Of a stretch of DNA of 64,000 nt, positions 47,401 through 58,562 are shown in pieces. Numbering within the stretch: the first letter of the stretch is position 1; each line of letters starts with the position of its first letter. The position numbers and the translations under genes were made by a program. The notes beneath the pieces are model-generated. The model saw only the letters and a list, made by a program, of their open reading frames with translations. It was not told where the DNA came from and made no database searches. Origin of the DNA: Gigaspora margarita (taxonomy: Eukaryota > Glomeromycota > Glomeromycetes > Diversisporales > Gigasporaceae); contig WTPW01000662.1 in assembly GCA_009809945.1 (NCBI GenBank), forward strand, positions 90,113 to 154,112, given 5' to 3'.

Positions 47401-47730
47401 ATTGTACCAAGTTTAGGAGTGAACCAACAAAACATGTTGTCAATTTAAGGATTATAGGAATATATCTTTTGGTATTAAATGCTGAACATCTGCAAATTTT
47501 ATATATAGATATTAATCGATATATAACACTTAATCGTTTTATATTGATTATAAAATATTGTTATATATCGATTAATTGAATAAAAATTGATATATATCTA
47601 AATCGATATATATCATTTTCTATATTAAATCGTTATATATCTATAAATGATTATAATCGGAATTATTTGAAACAATATATAATGATTAACAGATCTTTAA
47701 CAATTACATAATGTTTTGACCATCACCAGG

Positions 47731-47947
47731 NNNNNNNNNNNNNNNNNNNNNNNNNNNNNNNNNNNNNNNNNNNNNNNNNNNNNNNNNNNNNNNNNNNNNN
47801 NNNNNNNNNNNNNNNNNNNNNNNNNNNNNNNNNNNNNNNNNNNNNNNNNNNNNNNNNNNNNNNNNNNNNNNNNNNNNNNNNNNNNNNNNNNNNNNNNNNN
47901 NNNNNNNNNNNNNNNNNNNNNNNNNNNNNNNNNNNNNNNNNNNNNNN
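47731..47947. other. Assembly gap (217 N)
   Basis: A run of N inside the TIR element. The following bases are a pure pyrimidine tract. Confidence 0.98.
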
Positions 47948-47967
47948 CTTTTTTTTTCTCCTCTCCC

Positions 47968-47999
<32 letters not shown>

Positions 48000-48359
48000 T
48001 TTAATATTTCAAATATATTCAAAATATTTTAGGACTGTACTGGATCTGTAGATCTGTATCCTAAATCATACCAAGGACGCGTTTAATTAATATTTTCAAA
48101 ATGTTTCGATTTGTTTCAAAATGTTTTAATGATTGTAGTACAAGATTAGATTAGATCTTTGTTTATTTTTTCTGTTTATAATTTAGATCTTCTATCACTT
48201 TTACATTGTTTTTTCGTTTTCAGTTTGTTTTTTTTTGTTACATTTCATTTCATTTAGTATCTTTTTTTTTCTTTTATTTATTATTATTTTTTTAATTTTT
48301 TTTTATTTTATTTCTACAAAAAAACACTTTTTGGCATGAAATATAGTGACTTTCTGACA

Positions 48360-48700
48360 CTTTGCACAAGGCAACGCATTGGTGTTGTCCTAGTTGGTGT
48401 CATCACTGGTGTTGTAGTTAATGTCATCATTGGTGTCGTTGTTGGAATTGTTGCTAGCTTGTGTTGTTGGTGTTCTTGTAGAATAGCTTTACGTGCCTTT
48501 TGGTATTCTTGTAGATGGTATTGCATAGATTTTTAGTGTTCTTGTAGGTGGTCCATTTGATTTTTTCTCTTGCATCCGTATGAGGTGGTCTTGCTCATTT
48601 CTCTTGCATTCGTATAGGGTGGTCTTGCTCGTTCTCTTGCATTTGTACAGGTAATTTTTCTTGTTTCTCTTGCATTTGTACAGGTGGTATAACATCAACA
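48360..48700. repeat. Two short minisatellites inside copy 2
   Basis: First, TTGGTGTCATCACTGGTGTT-type units of 24-27 bp at 48375-48475. Second, four units of about 35 bp at 48565-48690 based on CTCTTGCATTTGTACAGGTG. Both also give short open frames by chance. Confidence 0.6.
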
Positions 48701-49739
48701 CTTCTGAGAAATAGTTTTTTTATTTTTTTTACTTACTATTTTTTTAGAAAGTAGCAAAAATAAGCGAATATAAGCAAATAGAAGCGAATAAGAGCAAATA
48801 GAAGCAAATATAATAGAGATTTGGGGTTTATTTTTTTTTATTCAGTTTATTATATTCCATTGTTTTCTTTTTACTTATTTCTTTAATTTTTATTTTTTTA
48901 TTATTCCAGTACATTGTGAAAACCTTTAATGATTTCTAAATTATAAGAAACGAACTCTTACTTTAGAAAAATAAAGATTTGGGGCTTTGTTTTTTTTTAT
49001 TTAGTTTGCTTATGTTTTTGTTTTTTGTTTGTTTTTCTTTTTTTTACTTATTTTTTAAATTTTATTTATTTATTTCTGACTTTCTTCGAAACTTTGCAAG
49101 AAAATGATCTGACTTTTCTGGTACTTACAAGAACAACTCTAACTTTTCTGACACTTTGCAAGAAGTAGTGAATATGAGCAAATATAATAGTAGATGTNAT
49201 GAAGTGNGAAAGTAGTTAAAAATTATTACTATTTTTTCGTTTTTGTTTTTTTTTGTTATTTTTTTTGGAGGGTTTTTTTTTTGGTTTTTCATTTTTTTTT
49301 TATAATAATATATAATAAAAATATGTAATATAATAATAATAAATAAATAATTTTTATATTAAATTGCGAAAACTTGCAAATATTGATTATTTAATTTAAA
49401 ATATAATATATAATAATAATAAATAAAAAAAATAAATTTATAATAAATTGCGAAACCTTGTGAGTATGATTATGTGAATATAATAATTTATTAATTAATA
49501 TTATATTAGATATATATCGATTACTATCACTATTGATAATAATCAGCAAGGGTGTTGATTATCGATATATATCTGTTAATCGATATATATCTAGTAGATA
49601 TATATCGATTAACCGGATATATATCGATTACTATCACTATCGATAATAATCGGCAGGGGTGTTGATCATTGATATATATCTTACTGGTTAGTAATCGATA
49701 TATATCTATATATAAAATTTGCCGATAAAGAACAATTTT

Positions 49740-50430
49740 ATTGCTCCCTTAGGTTTCATTTGCCTAATTGGAATAAGGATAGAGTTAAAAATTGGCTTCA
49801 TAAAGAAGGATATAATACTAATACCTTCCTTGGTTTTGATGACTAAAAAGCATTGGTGTTAAAAAGAATGAAAAAGGCATTCAATTATTAAAAAAATCTA
49901 CCAATTTTGGTGATGCTTATGGAACAAGAAGGGTTGGATATTGTTATAAAAAAGGTATTGGTTAAAAGGAATTAACAAAGGCATTCAAATATTATATATA
50001 TATATAAAAAAATAAAATCTGTCAATATGGGTTATGCTGATGGAACAGAAAGATTTGGATATTTTTATTAAAAAGGAATTGGAGCTAAAAGAAACGGGAG
50101 AAAGCATTCAGTACAATAAAAATCTGCCAATATAGGTGATGTCCATAGAACAGGAGGAGTTGAATATTGTTATGAAAAAGGTATCAGTGTTGAAATAGAT
50201 AAATATATGGCATTGTAATATTATGGATAATCTGCTAACATGCTTAACGCTGATGAAATTTCAAAGCTGTCAAGTCATAAGGAAATGCTTTACATGGAAA
50301 TTTTCTATGAAAATGGAATTGGAGTTGAAAGGGATAAACAAAAGGCATTTTAAAATTATAAAAGTATTGCTTTATAATAGTGATCATGCCAATAAAGTAT
50401 ATTTGGATAGATCATTATATGTAATATAAA
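49740..50430 (+). pseudogene. Relic of Sel1-repeat gene, several decayed repeats
   Basis: At least five degenerate Sel1 repeats can be read across frames: GYCYKKGIG, KSVNMGYADGTERFGYFY, VEYCYEKGISVEIDKYMAL, LYMEIFYENGIGVERDKQKA and KSIALY. In-frame TAA and TAG codons and indels occur in nearly every repeat, so the gene is dead. No kinase-like exons are found nearby. It flanks the right end of the TIR element; the other fragment is at 47096-47400. Confidence 0.65.
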
Positions 50431-50559
50431 TAGCAATTTATAGATATTGTAGGAAATTAGATTGTGTTAGAGTGGTCCTCTTCTTACCCACCCTTTGCTT
50501 GATGGCATATTCAGGCTGGCAATTGGGCATTACAGCTATAATAATAGCAAAGGAGTGAT

Positions 50560-50930
50560 TAGTAGTGTGAGGATCGCATATTGCAATTAAGTTCTATGGC
50601 TACAATAGCTGTACAAGAAACTCATATTGTGATTAGGCTCTGTGATTGCAATGGCAGTACAAGGACCTCATGTTGTAATTAGGCTCTATGGCTGCAATAG
50701 CAGTGGCGCAACAGCTGCAATAGAAGCAGGTTTATCTTTTGGTACAAATATGGGCTATAGAAGGTTGGAACAGCAAAGCAATTATGTTATACTGGAACAA
50801 AAGGTTACAGTTTTCGAGAAAGATGGGTTTTGCTAGCTAGCGATCCTCATTTATTCCCATATGTTTTTCAGATTTGTAAATAAAGTCAGCAGTTGGTTTG
50901 AATAAAGTCAGCTAATTGAGCAATAATAAT
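50560..50930 (+). repeat. Minisatellite block and link to next 300-bp repeat
   Basis: GGCTCTATGGCTGCAATAGC, GTACAAGGACCTCATGTTG and TTAGGCTCTGTGATTGCAAT repeat in the 48-bp pattern (50560-50720). They are followed by AAATAAAGTCAGCTAATTGAGC near 50895. Confidence 0.55.
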
Positions 50931-51240
50931 GAAAAGCCTGTCAATGAAGTGACAAGGCGATCATTATTGTAAGAGCAGATGACTTTATGACCGGTTATAT
51001 CAGGTTTTTTTATGTATCCTTTTATAGTTATTTTTTGATTATTGTTGTAATATTTTGTAACTTGTATGTACAGGTAATTTTGGATTTGCATATGATTTTG
51101 AAATTTATATTGCTATGTTTATTGCTAGATTGGTAATAGGGGTAAGGAACAATGGCTATAGCCAAGTATGAACTAGTGATACAGGAGGAGTATTTAAGGT
51201 CAATGATTTCAGTGAAGAAGGTTATCTTTCTCTTCACTAT
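50930..51240 (+). repeat. 300-bp repeat, copy 2 of 3
   Basis: Same blocks as 46138-46440, including GGAACAATGGCTATAGCCAA. Here the MAIAKYELV frame stays open into the following minisatellite (51152-51637), but no known protein is recognised. Confidence 0.8.
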
Positions 51241-51299
51241 TGCTCATCTTATGAAGGCTAGCTCTATCACCCTCCCTTACCCACCCAAAGTCAAGCAAG

Positions 51300-51530
51300 C
51301 AGTGTTGTTATATCAGGCTTTATGGCTGCATTTGCAGTGCAAGAACCTGTTGTCTGTTTTTGGTTCCATGGCTATAGTAGCAGTACAAGGACCTGTTGTG
51401 TATCTGGCTTCATGGCTGCAAGTAGCAGTGCAAGAACTAGTTGTATTTGGCTCTGTGGCTGCAAGTGGTAGCACAAGGACCAATTTTTGTTTTGGCTTTG
51501 TAGCCACAAGTGGTAGTTCAAGGACAATAA
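51300..51530. repeat. 48-bp minisatellite, about five units
   Basis: The unit reads roughly GGCTTCATGGCTGCAAGTAG, then CAGTGCAAGGACCTGTTGTGTACCT. Because 48 is a multiple of three, frames stay open on both strands, producing a 16-residue repeat; this alone does not show coding. Confidence 0.8.
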
Positions 51531-51669
51531 AAATGAATCTCGCTTATATGGGCAGGCACAGTTACCAGTTCTCTTTACAATTATGGGAAGATTTGATGGT
51601 TTCCCTCTATAGGAAGGCATTTTTGATCTGTGAATAGTTTCGAATTGACCCTTTTCTTGTGAGACATAC

Positions 51670-51965
51670 TGAAAAGCCTATCAACAAAGTGACAGAATGA
51701 TCATTATTGTAAAATCAGATAACTCTATGACCAGTCATATTACAGGTTTTTTATATATCCTTTTATAGTTATTCTTTGACTATTGCAGTTATATATTGAA
51801 ACTTGTATTTATGGAAAGTATCCTTTTATGGGTATTTTTTAATTATTGTCATAAGATTTTGTAACTTGTATTTACAAGTAATTTCAGATTTGCATATGAT
51901 TTTGAAATTCACATTGTTATAATTATTGTTAGATTGGTAATAGGAGTAAGGGTTTCTATCACCCT
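51670..51965 (+). repeat. 300-bp repeat, copy 3 of 3
   Basis: From GAAAAGCCTATCAACAAAGT to GATTGGTAATAGGAGTAAGG, with a small internal duplication of the TCCTTTTATAGTTATTCTTT block. The ATGGCTATAGCC segment is missing. Confidence 0.75.
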
Positions 51966-52004
51966 CCCTTACCCATTCGAATTCAAGCAAGCAGTGTTTT
52001 TTTT

Positions 52005-52355
52005 TGTAATATCAGGCTCCTTGGCTGCATTAGCAGTGCAAAGACCTGTTGTGTACCTGGCTCTACAGCTGCAAGTAGTAGTACAAGGACCAGAGTTAGT
52101 TGGCTCCGCAGCTACAAGTGGCAGTGCAATGACCTGTTGTGTACCTGGCTTCATAGCTACAAGTAGCAGTGCAAGGACTAGTTGTTGTATTTGGCTTCAC
52201 AGCTGCAAGTGGCATTGCAAGGACCAGAGGTAGTTGGCTCCGTGGTGTGAGTAGCAGTGCAAGGACCTGTTTTGAACCTGGCTCCATGGCTGCAAGTAGC
52301 AGTGCAAGAACCAGAGGTAGTTTGATCCGCGACTGCATGTGGTAGTGCAATATCA
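52005..52355. repeat. 48-bp minisatellite, about seven units
   Basis: The same unit as at 51300-51530, with alternating subtypes: GTTGTGTACCTGGCTTCAT and CAGAGGTAGTTGGCTCCG. Higher-order alternation suggests expansion of a 96-bp dimer. Confidence 0.8.
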
Positions 52356-52399
52356 GCAAATTTATAATGGTGTAATCTTATGTAAGGTCTTACGAACCA

Positions 52400-53640
52400 T
52401 AATTTAAGCAAAATATTACATAATATATTTCGAAATATTTCGAAATATCAAATTTTTGAAATATTACGAAAGTAATTTCGAAATATTTAAAATATATTAT
52501 GAAATATTTCGAACCACTTTCAAAATATTTTAGGACTAGAAAACAAAGCTGGATCAGTAGATCTGTAATCTGGATCACACATTAGACTGATTTTCAAAAT
52601 AGTTTGAAATAAGTTCAATAATGTTCAAATTCTGTACTACAAGATTAAATTAGATCTTTTATTTAATATTTTTTATTGTTTTTTTTACTTTTTTAGTTTT
52701 ATTTCATTTTTTATTTTTGTTTCATTTTTTGTTTTCTTTCAGCATTTTACAAGAAAAACAAACAAATTTTTGAAACCAATTTGCATGCCAACTATGACTT
52801 TCTAAATTTTCGTAAATGCTTTGTTAGAGAAATGGGCGCAAGTTTTTTGCAAAAGAAATTATTCAAGTAGCAATTTATCCTGATGAGAATTAGTTAAAGT
52901 TTGCTATAGATAAATATATGCAGACAAATTAAAAGATAATATAAGTTTTTGCAAGTCTTGCAAGGTTTTGCTTTATTTATTTTTCATTTCATGTTTTTTG
53001 TTTTGTTTTTTTTTTGGTTTATTTTTAAAATTTTTTTTATTAATTTATTTTATTTCGGCACTTTGCGAGAACAGAACCCTTACTTTCTGGCACTTTGCAA
53101 GAAAACCAACTCAGACTTTTTTTGGCACTTTGCGACTTTTTTGACATTTTACAAGAACCTTTCACAATTTCAGAATTTGCAAGAAAGTGAACTCTTACTT
53201 CAGAGAAATGAAAATATGGGACTTTGTTTATTTTTTTTATTAGTTTGCTTACACTTTTTGTTTTTTTATTTTTTTTGCTTATTTTTTTAATTTTATTTTA
53301 TTTTATTTATTTCTGACTTCTTCGACACTTTGCGACTTTCCTAGCACTTTTTCTGGACTTTGCAAGAATATACTAGATTTCTCCAGTGATTTGCAAGAAC
53401 ACTAACACTTTTGAGAAATGGTTTTTTATTTTTTTCACTTTGAAGTATTTAGAAAAAGAGAGTGAAATGAAGATTATAGCCAAAACAAAAGTAGTAGTCA
53501 AAGCAAAGACAATAGAAAACAAAGAANCNAAGATAATAGCTAACTGTGGAGTGAGCGAAAATAAGTGTGTAGAGCTAGTTTTTTATATATAGTAATGGAA
53601 TTAGATGCAATGAAGTGTGAAAGTGTTTAAAATATTTGCA
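52400..53640. repeat. Diverged third relative of the long TIR-element interior
   Basis: It carries TTTTAGGACTAGAAAACAAA, GTACTACAAGATTAAATTAG, repeated GGCACTTTGCAAGAA-type words, TTTGAGAAATGGTTTTTTAT and GATAATAGCTAAC in the same order as 24880-25570 and 48020-49220. The TIRs are not evident. Two ambiguous bases at 53527 and 53529. No gene. Confidence 0.6.
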
Positions 53641-54133
53641 ATAATACTATATAATAATGTAATATATAATAAAGTATGTAATATTAATTAAAAATGTATA
53701 TTTAATAAATGTAAAATATAATGTATAATAATAAATATTAAATATATTGAAAAATGTGAGTGACTAATTATTAAACTAACCATCAATATTCTAGAAATTT
53801 AAATTAGACTATTCATGAATTCTTTTATAAACTTAAATATAAGCGTAAGTTCACATTAATTTGAAATAAATTGATTTAAAATGTTTATTATTTCAAATAA
53901 GATGAATAGGAAAATTACAATTAAATATTCGAAATATTTTATCTTTAATTCATTTAGTGTATTAAAAAAATTTGAAATAGTTCACATTTTTGGTTTATAT
54001 GCAATCTATTGATCTTATCTTTCATCACTACAAAATTAGTATTTTTGAAATAAATTAAAATTATTTTAAATATTGTGAAATAAATTAAATTTTTTTAAGT
54101 ATATATATAAACAACCTTTATTTATACTAAATT

Positions 54134-55008
54134 TATTGATATGTAAGGGCTTATTAGAAGCGAATAAAAAAGTTTTAATAAGTAAAATTTTTATCTTTTT
54201 AGAAATTTAATTGTAGGTCTAATAATTAATTAAATGAATCTTTTCCGCAACATTACGAGACCATTGACAGTAATAAACAAAAATCAAAAGTCAAACAGTA
54301 AACAGTAGGCATAAACTAATGTGAAATAAATTTGAAATATTTCGAAATAAATAGAATCATATTTATTTACTTTAAATATTGAGTTAAAATATTTATTGTT
54401 AGGGATGATGCTAAAATCAGATGATGCTAAAATTTGGGGTCTTGATTTGAAACTATAAACCCTGCTAAAATCTACATATACTCTTTAAATATCAAATCTA
54501 TACCCAAACTTTACCCTAACCCTATAAGACAAAAATGAAAATACATCTCAAAAAAATTTTAAAATTTTATATCAAAATAAATAAAAATTTCAGGATATCC
54601 AATTTTAGCATCATCCCTGACATTTATTATTAAATAATGAAATTTTGAATAATATCTAAGTGGAATAAAATGTATTATAAAAAATGATAGAGTTTAAATA
54701 CAATTTGATTAAATTCAAAGCTTTTAATTCTAATTTATTTGAAGTCATTCATTATTTAATAAAATATTTAATTTTGATGTTTAATTTTTCTATCATATTC
54801 GCAATATTTTGAAATAATTCTCATTTAGTTGAATTTTTCAAAGTTCACAACCATCTATTATCTATATAACTTAGTTATAATTAATTTTATTTATTTCATA
54901 AATGTGCAAATATTTTAAAGCTTATAATTTATTGGGCCAACGATTGACTTGCTAAAAAGGTAAAAATTTTACTTTTGTTCACTTCTAATAAACCCTTACA
55001 TATCAATT
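54134..55008. mobile_element. TIR element of about 870 bp
   Basis: The left end ATTGATATGTAAGGGCTTAT and the right end, inverted, ATTGATATGTAAGGGTTTAT pair, and pairing continues for about 75 bp (AGAAGCGAA, AAAATTTTTA, CTTTTTAG). A younger MITE (54401-54618) is nested. No transposase. Confidence 0.7.
54401..54618. mobile_element. Small nested MITE with AGGGATGATGCTAAAAT ends
   Basis: AGGGATGATGCTAAAAT at the left is exactly inverted at the right (ATTTTAGCATCATCCCT). The left end has the second half (GATGATGCTAAAAT) duplicated. A TACCCTAACCCTA stretch is internal. Target duplication not evident. Confidence 0.8.
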
Positions 55009-55617
55009 ACTTTAGTACTTATAAATATATTAGAAAAAACCTGATTACATAAAAATCTAGAATGCTTCTATGTAACAATAGAACAATGCATATTCGTGAA
55101 ATTTTCTATTAATGGACATTGTTTAAAAAGTATTTTGCTTATTCTAAATATAGTAATAAAAGGTTAAAAGAATAATATTTTGATATGGGCTAATACATTT
55201 AAAGAAGTTGCTATATTGCGCATTGTTTTAACTAAATCAAATTTACTTCGAAGTTGTCAGGAGTTATTAAAGCTTATAATTTATTGGGCCAACAATTGAG
55301 TTGCTAAAAAGGTAAAAATTTTATTTTTTCGCTTCTAATAAACCCCTACATATCAATTACTTTAGTACTTATAAATATATTGAAAACCCTGATTATATAA
55401 AAATCTAGAATGCTTCTATGTAACAATAGAATAATGCACAATATGCATGTTCATGAAATTTTTTATAAATAGACATCATTTGATTTCAAGCAGATTAATT
55501 TATTTAAAAGTATTTCACTTATCCTAAATATAGTAATAAAGGTTATAGGTTGAAAAGGCTAATACATTTAAGGATTGCGTATTGTAAATTTACTTCAAAG
55601 TAATCAGGAGTTATTAA
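54917..55617. repeat. Tandem duplication, two units of about 350 bp
   Basis: AAGCTTATAATTTATTGGGCC starts units at 54918 and 55270. Both continue through CTTCTAATAAACCC, ATCTAGAATGCTTCTATGTA, TATAGTAATAAA and CAGGAGTTATTAAA. The first unit begins inside the TIR element, so the duplication copied that element's right end with its flank. Confidence 0.85.
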
Positions 55618-55689
55618 AAACATTAAATGAGTATAGCGAAATAGTTCTAATATATTTAATATATTAAATAACTTTCAAATTATAATAAA

Positions 55690-55830
55690 ATTACTTAGCA
55701 TCATGTATATGTCCGTCGATTTTGAATCAAGAATGTAACCAACTATCAAGTTATTGTTATATCATTGTTTGCTTAAAAATTGTTACATTCTTGATTTAAT
55801 TTTACTTCTAAATATAGTTACATTAATAGT
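55690..55830. repeat. Small inverted repeat with ATCAAGAATGTAAC arms
   Basis: ATCAAGAATGTAAC near 55727 has its inverse GTTACATTCTTGAT near 55785. Possibly a 70-bp MITE remnant. Confidence 0.5.
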
Positions 55831-55832
55831 TG

Positions 55833-57045
55833 ATAGAGATTAAATACTTCATCATACTTACATCATAATTGCATAATTAATTACTACATAAATATATTAC
55901 CGATTATAAATTTTACAGGAGGGTCACCAATATTCTGGGTTGGATGCGTCAGATCTAGATTGGTGTTTAGCCCTAATTGTTAGCAGGTTCTATAGCAAAA
56001 TTATCAGCTGGGCATTTTTTTGCTTATTGAATGGATATGATTTATTAGTAAAATCCTTTTATGGTCATAGGGCAAATTGATCAATTCTGATTCAGCCGAC
56101 CATGATTCCGATGCACTTTGACATATTTCGACCAGAATTTTGGGGACCTCCCTGTATGAGTTTACCGATTACACACTTGGGATCTCTTGATCGATTGAAC
56201 ATGTGACTGCAACCGGGCCTATCACATGTTTCGATCAGATAAATAGATTTGGGACAAAAGCTACCTCAATACTTACGTATTGAGCAGCTATTTATCAGAA
56301 GTTTGTATATATATGCATTCAAGACTATTTTATTAGACAATTAAAAATGACACTTACTTACTTACTTATTCATTGTGAATTTATTTAATTTGACTATTAT
56401 GAAACCTTTATACTTAATATTGTAAAGCAAAAAAAAAAAATTTATATCAACAATCAATTAATCAAAATTACCATCCGTCATGAGTGTGCCTGTTCTTAAT
56501 TATTTAATTGGATAAAAAAAGTGCCTTGACTAATAAAAGAATACATCGTCATATATTGCAACCAGTATTAGAGACTAAATACTTCATCTTATTAAATCAT
56601 AATTGCATAATTAATTACTAAATAAATATATATCACCAATTATGCACTTAGGATCTCTCGATCGATCAAACATGTGACTATAATCGGGCCTATCACATGT
56701 TTCGATCAAATGAATAGATTCAAGACAAAAGCTACCTCGATACTTACGTATCGGGCAGCTATTTATCAGAAGTTTGTGCATACATGCATTCAAGACTATT
56801 TTTATCAGACAATTAAAAATGACAACTTACTTACTTACTTATTCATTGCGAATTTATTTAATTTGACTATTATGAAACCTTTATACTTAAAATTGTAAAG
56901 CAAAAAAAAATTATATCAACAATCAATCAATCAAAATTACTATCTGTTGCGAGTGTGCCTATTCTTAATTATCTGATTGGATGAAAAAGTGCCTTGACTA
57001 ATAAAAGAATACATCATCGTACATTGCAACTAGTAATTGATATCT
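55833..57045. repeat. Tandem duplication, unit about 470 bp
   Basis: Unit 1 (55833-56571) and unit 2 (56572-57045) share AGAGAYTAAATACTTCATC, CATAATTGCATAATTAATTA, GGATCTCT, AACATGTGACT, GGGCCTATCACATGTTTCGA, TACTTACGTAT, GCAGCTATTTATCAGAAGTT and AGTGCCTTGACTAATAAAAG. Unit 1 is longer only because of an insertion (55917-56161). Confidence 0.85.
55917..56161. mobile_element. MITE inserted in duplication unit 1
   Basis: Removing it restores colinearity with unit 2. TTACCGATTA occurs on both sides (55907-55916 and 56162-56171). Ends inside it, ACAGGAGGGTCACCAATATT and, inverted, ACAGGGAGGTCCCCAAAATT, are TIRs of about 24 bp. Non-coding. Confidence 0.75.
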
Positions 57046-58330
57046 GGTTGGAGATCATGCCTATGCATCAATTGAAGCTATATTAGTATTATGATTGTAA
57101 AGCCCACAGTATAAAAAAGTGCGCATACATACTAACACAAGATTAGCATAATAGCATAATGTAATATTGTAGATTTGTGCTCTTTTCCTATCCTAATTCT
57201 ATCTTTTCCTAATATTGTTTAGTCATGCGATATAATCTTTATGAAATTTGATTGGTTATGTTAAATCAGCTAACTTTATAAGGATTATATTCATCGTGTC
57301 ATACTGGAACGTCAAATTTAATCTATGAATTAATAATCAATTTAGTGTTTTGGGCAGAATTATTTTCCAAATCTGAAATATTTCAGCTAGAGGAATTTTA
57401 ATTTCGCCCCTATAGGTCTGAAACCCTCCGAAATTAATTTCGCCCAATTTGATCTGCAAATAATCTGTAAATTCAGGTTTCACCTGAAACACTAAATCAA
57501 TTCTGAAATTGAAATAACCAATATTTCACATCCTCAGTTATTATCTATAATTTTTCAATATTAAATTAACTGAAACATGGATAACGTTAATAACATGCGT
57601 TAGTGAATTACAAAATATGTATCACTGAAATAGTAAGCTTTGCACAGAATTTTTACAGTAACATGATATAAATCATAATAATTCCAATACAAACTAATTC
57701 AACCACATATTGTGATTATTAAAATAGTGAGCAAGTTTTGATGAAATTTTTTTTACAGCGTTTTATGATACAGTAATTTCAATGCAAATTCAGCTTTAGC
57801 TGTGTATTGTGTGTTGAATAGGTTCGTAAAATATTTTTTATAGCAATTCATGAAAAATATACGATTATTACAAGACAAGCTAACTTATTTTCATCATTAT
57901 CAAAATAACAAATTCTGTAACAACAAACCTCACGATAGAAATTATAATGATTCTAATACAAACCAACTCAACCACATAGAAAATGCAAGACAATTCCAAT
58001 AAACCTACCTCAACTTTAAATAATACTGTGATCACCAATTATGTAATGAGTTTTTATAACTCACAATAATTCTAATACGATAATTCATACAAACTAACTT
58101 GACCTTAATCGTATATTGTAGCTACCAAAATAATGAGATTTCACAAAAGAATTCTTTACTAAAAAATAATAATTTCAAAACTAACTCAAACTTAATTTAA
58201 CAGGGGCGCTGATGGCACCATTCTACTCTTGTAAATTATATAAAATAGTTGAATTTTATTTATAAATCATAATATTCTGAAAGTTATATAAGTAATACAT
58301 AAAAAATTGATTACTTTAGATAAAGCTAAT
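57046..58330. other. Intergenic region, no gene
   Basis: No coding sequence is supported. Near 57380-57500 there are TTTCGCCC, AAACCCTCCGAAATT and TCAGGTTTCACCTGAAAC words, weakly like the TTTCGGAAGTTTC repeats of 15-17 kb. Confidence 0.5.
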
Positions 58331-58341
58331 ATATTTAAATG

Positions 58342-58562
58342 AGGTAGCTGAGAACCTGGATATGTTCTCGAAGAAATATATGAGTAATGTCATGTATGGC
58401 TTGGAGACTAACAAATATCAGTGCAACAACCATATCTGGGCACTAGTGGAGTTGTTGGGTATTAGTCTAATGTTATAGTTAGAAATAGTTTGTTTTGTAT
58501 TTGTATATAAAATAAATTCTAATAAATTAGTGCAAGGTTGTAAAGTGAAAAAAAATATATAT
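58342..58562 (+). mobile_element. SINE 3' fragment with 13-bp target duplication
   Basis: GTGCAACAACCATATCTGGG, ATAGTTAGAAAT, TTTGTATTTGTATATAAA, TCTAATAAATTAG and GGTTGTAAAGTGAAAAAAAA match, in order, the 3' half of the SINE at 23847-24480. ATATATTTAAATG flanks it (58329-58341 and 58563-58575). It is therefore a 5'-truncated or short insertion, here on the plus strand. Confidence 0.75.

Larger units (their letters stand above)
47490..49727. mobile_element. Long non-autonomous TIR element, copy 2
   Basis: It starts GCAAATTTTATATATAGATA and ends with the inverse TATCTATATATAAAATTTGC. The interior follows copy 1 (23803-27266) block by block, but without the SINE. A 217-bp gap falls where copy 1 has a homopolymer hairpin. 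The right part carries two copies of GATTACTATCACTATYGATA...AATCRGCA. No transposase frame. It sits between two Sel1 relic fragments, so it probably inserted into a Sel1-derived region. Confidence 0.65.

Noticed and set aside
51152-51637. A 161-codon plus-strand frame starting MAIAKYELV as a real gene.
   Set aside because: It starts in a 300-bp repeat and runs through a 48-bp minisatellite; the homologous copy at 46360 is closed by a stop and the third copy lacks the start.
52949-53592. Plus-strand frames at 52949-53290 and 53386-53592.
   Set aside because: They are translations of the T-rich and GAAAAC-rich interior of the dispersed repeat, and one crosses ambiguous bases.
58441-58470. CACTAGTGGAG as a possible CACTA terminus of the Plavaka element.
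   Set aside because: It lies inside the SINE tail fragment, which has its own target duplication, so the match to CACTA is by chance.
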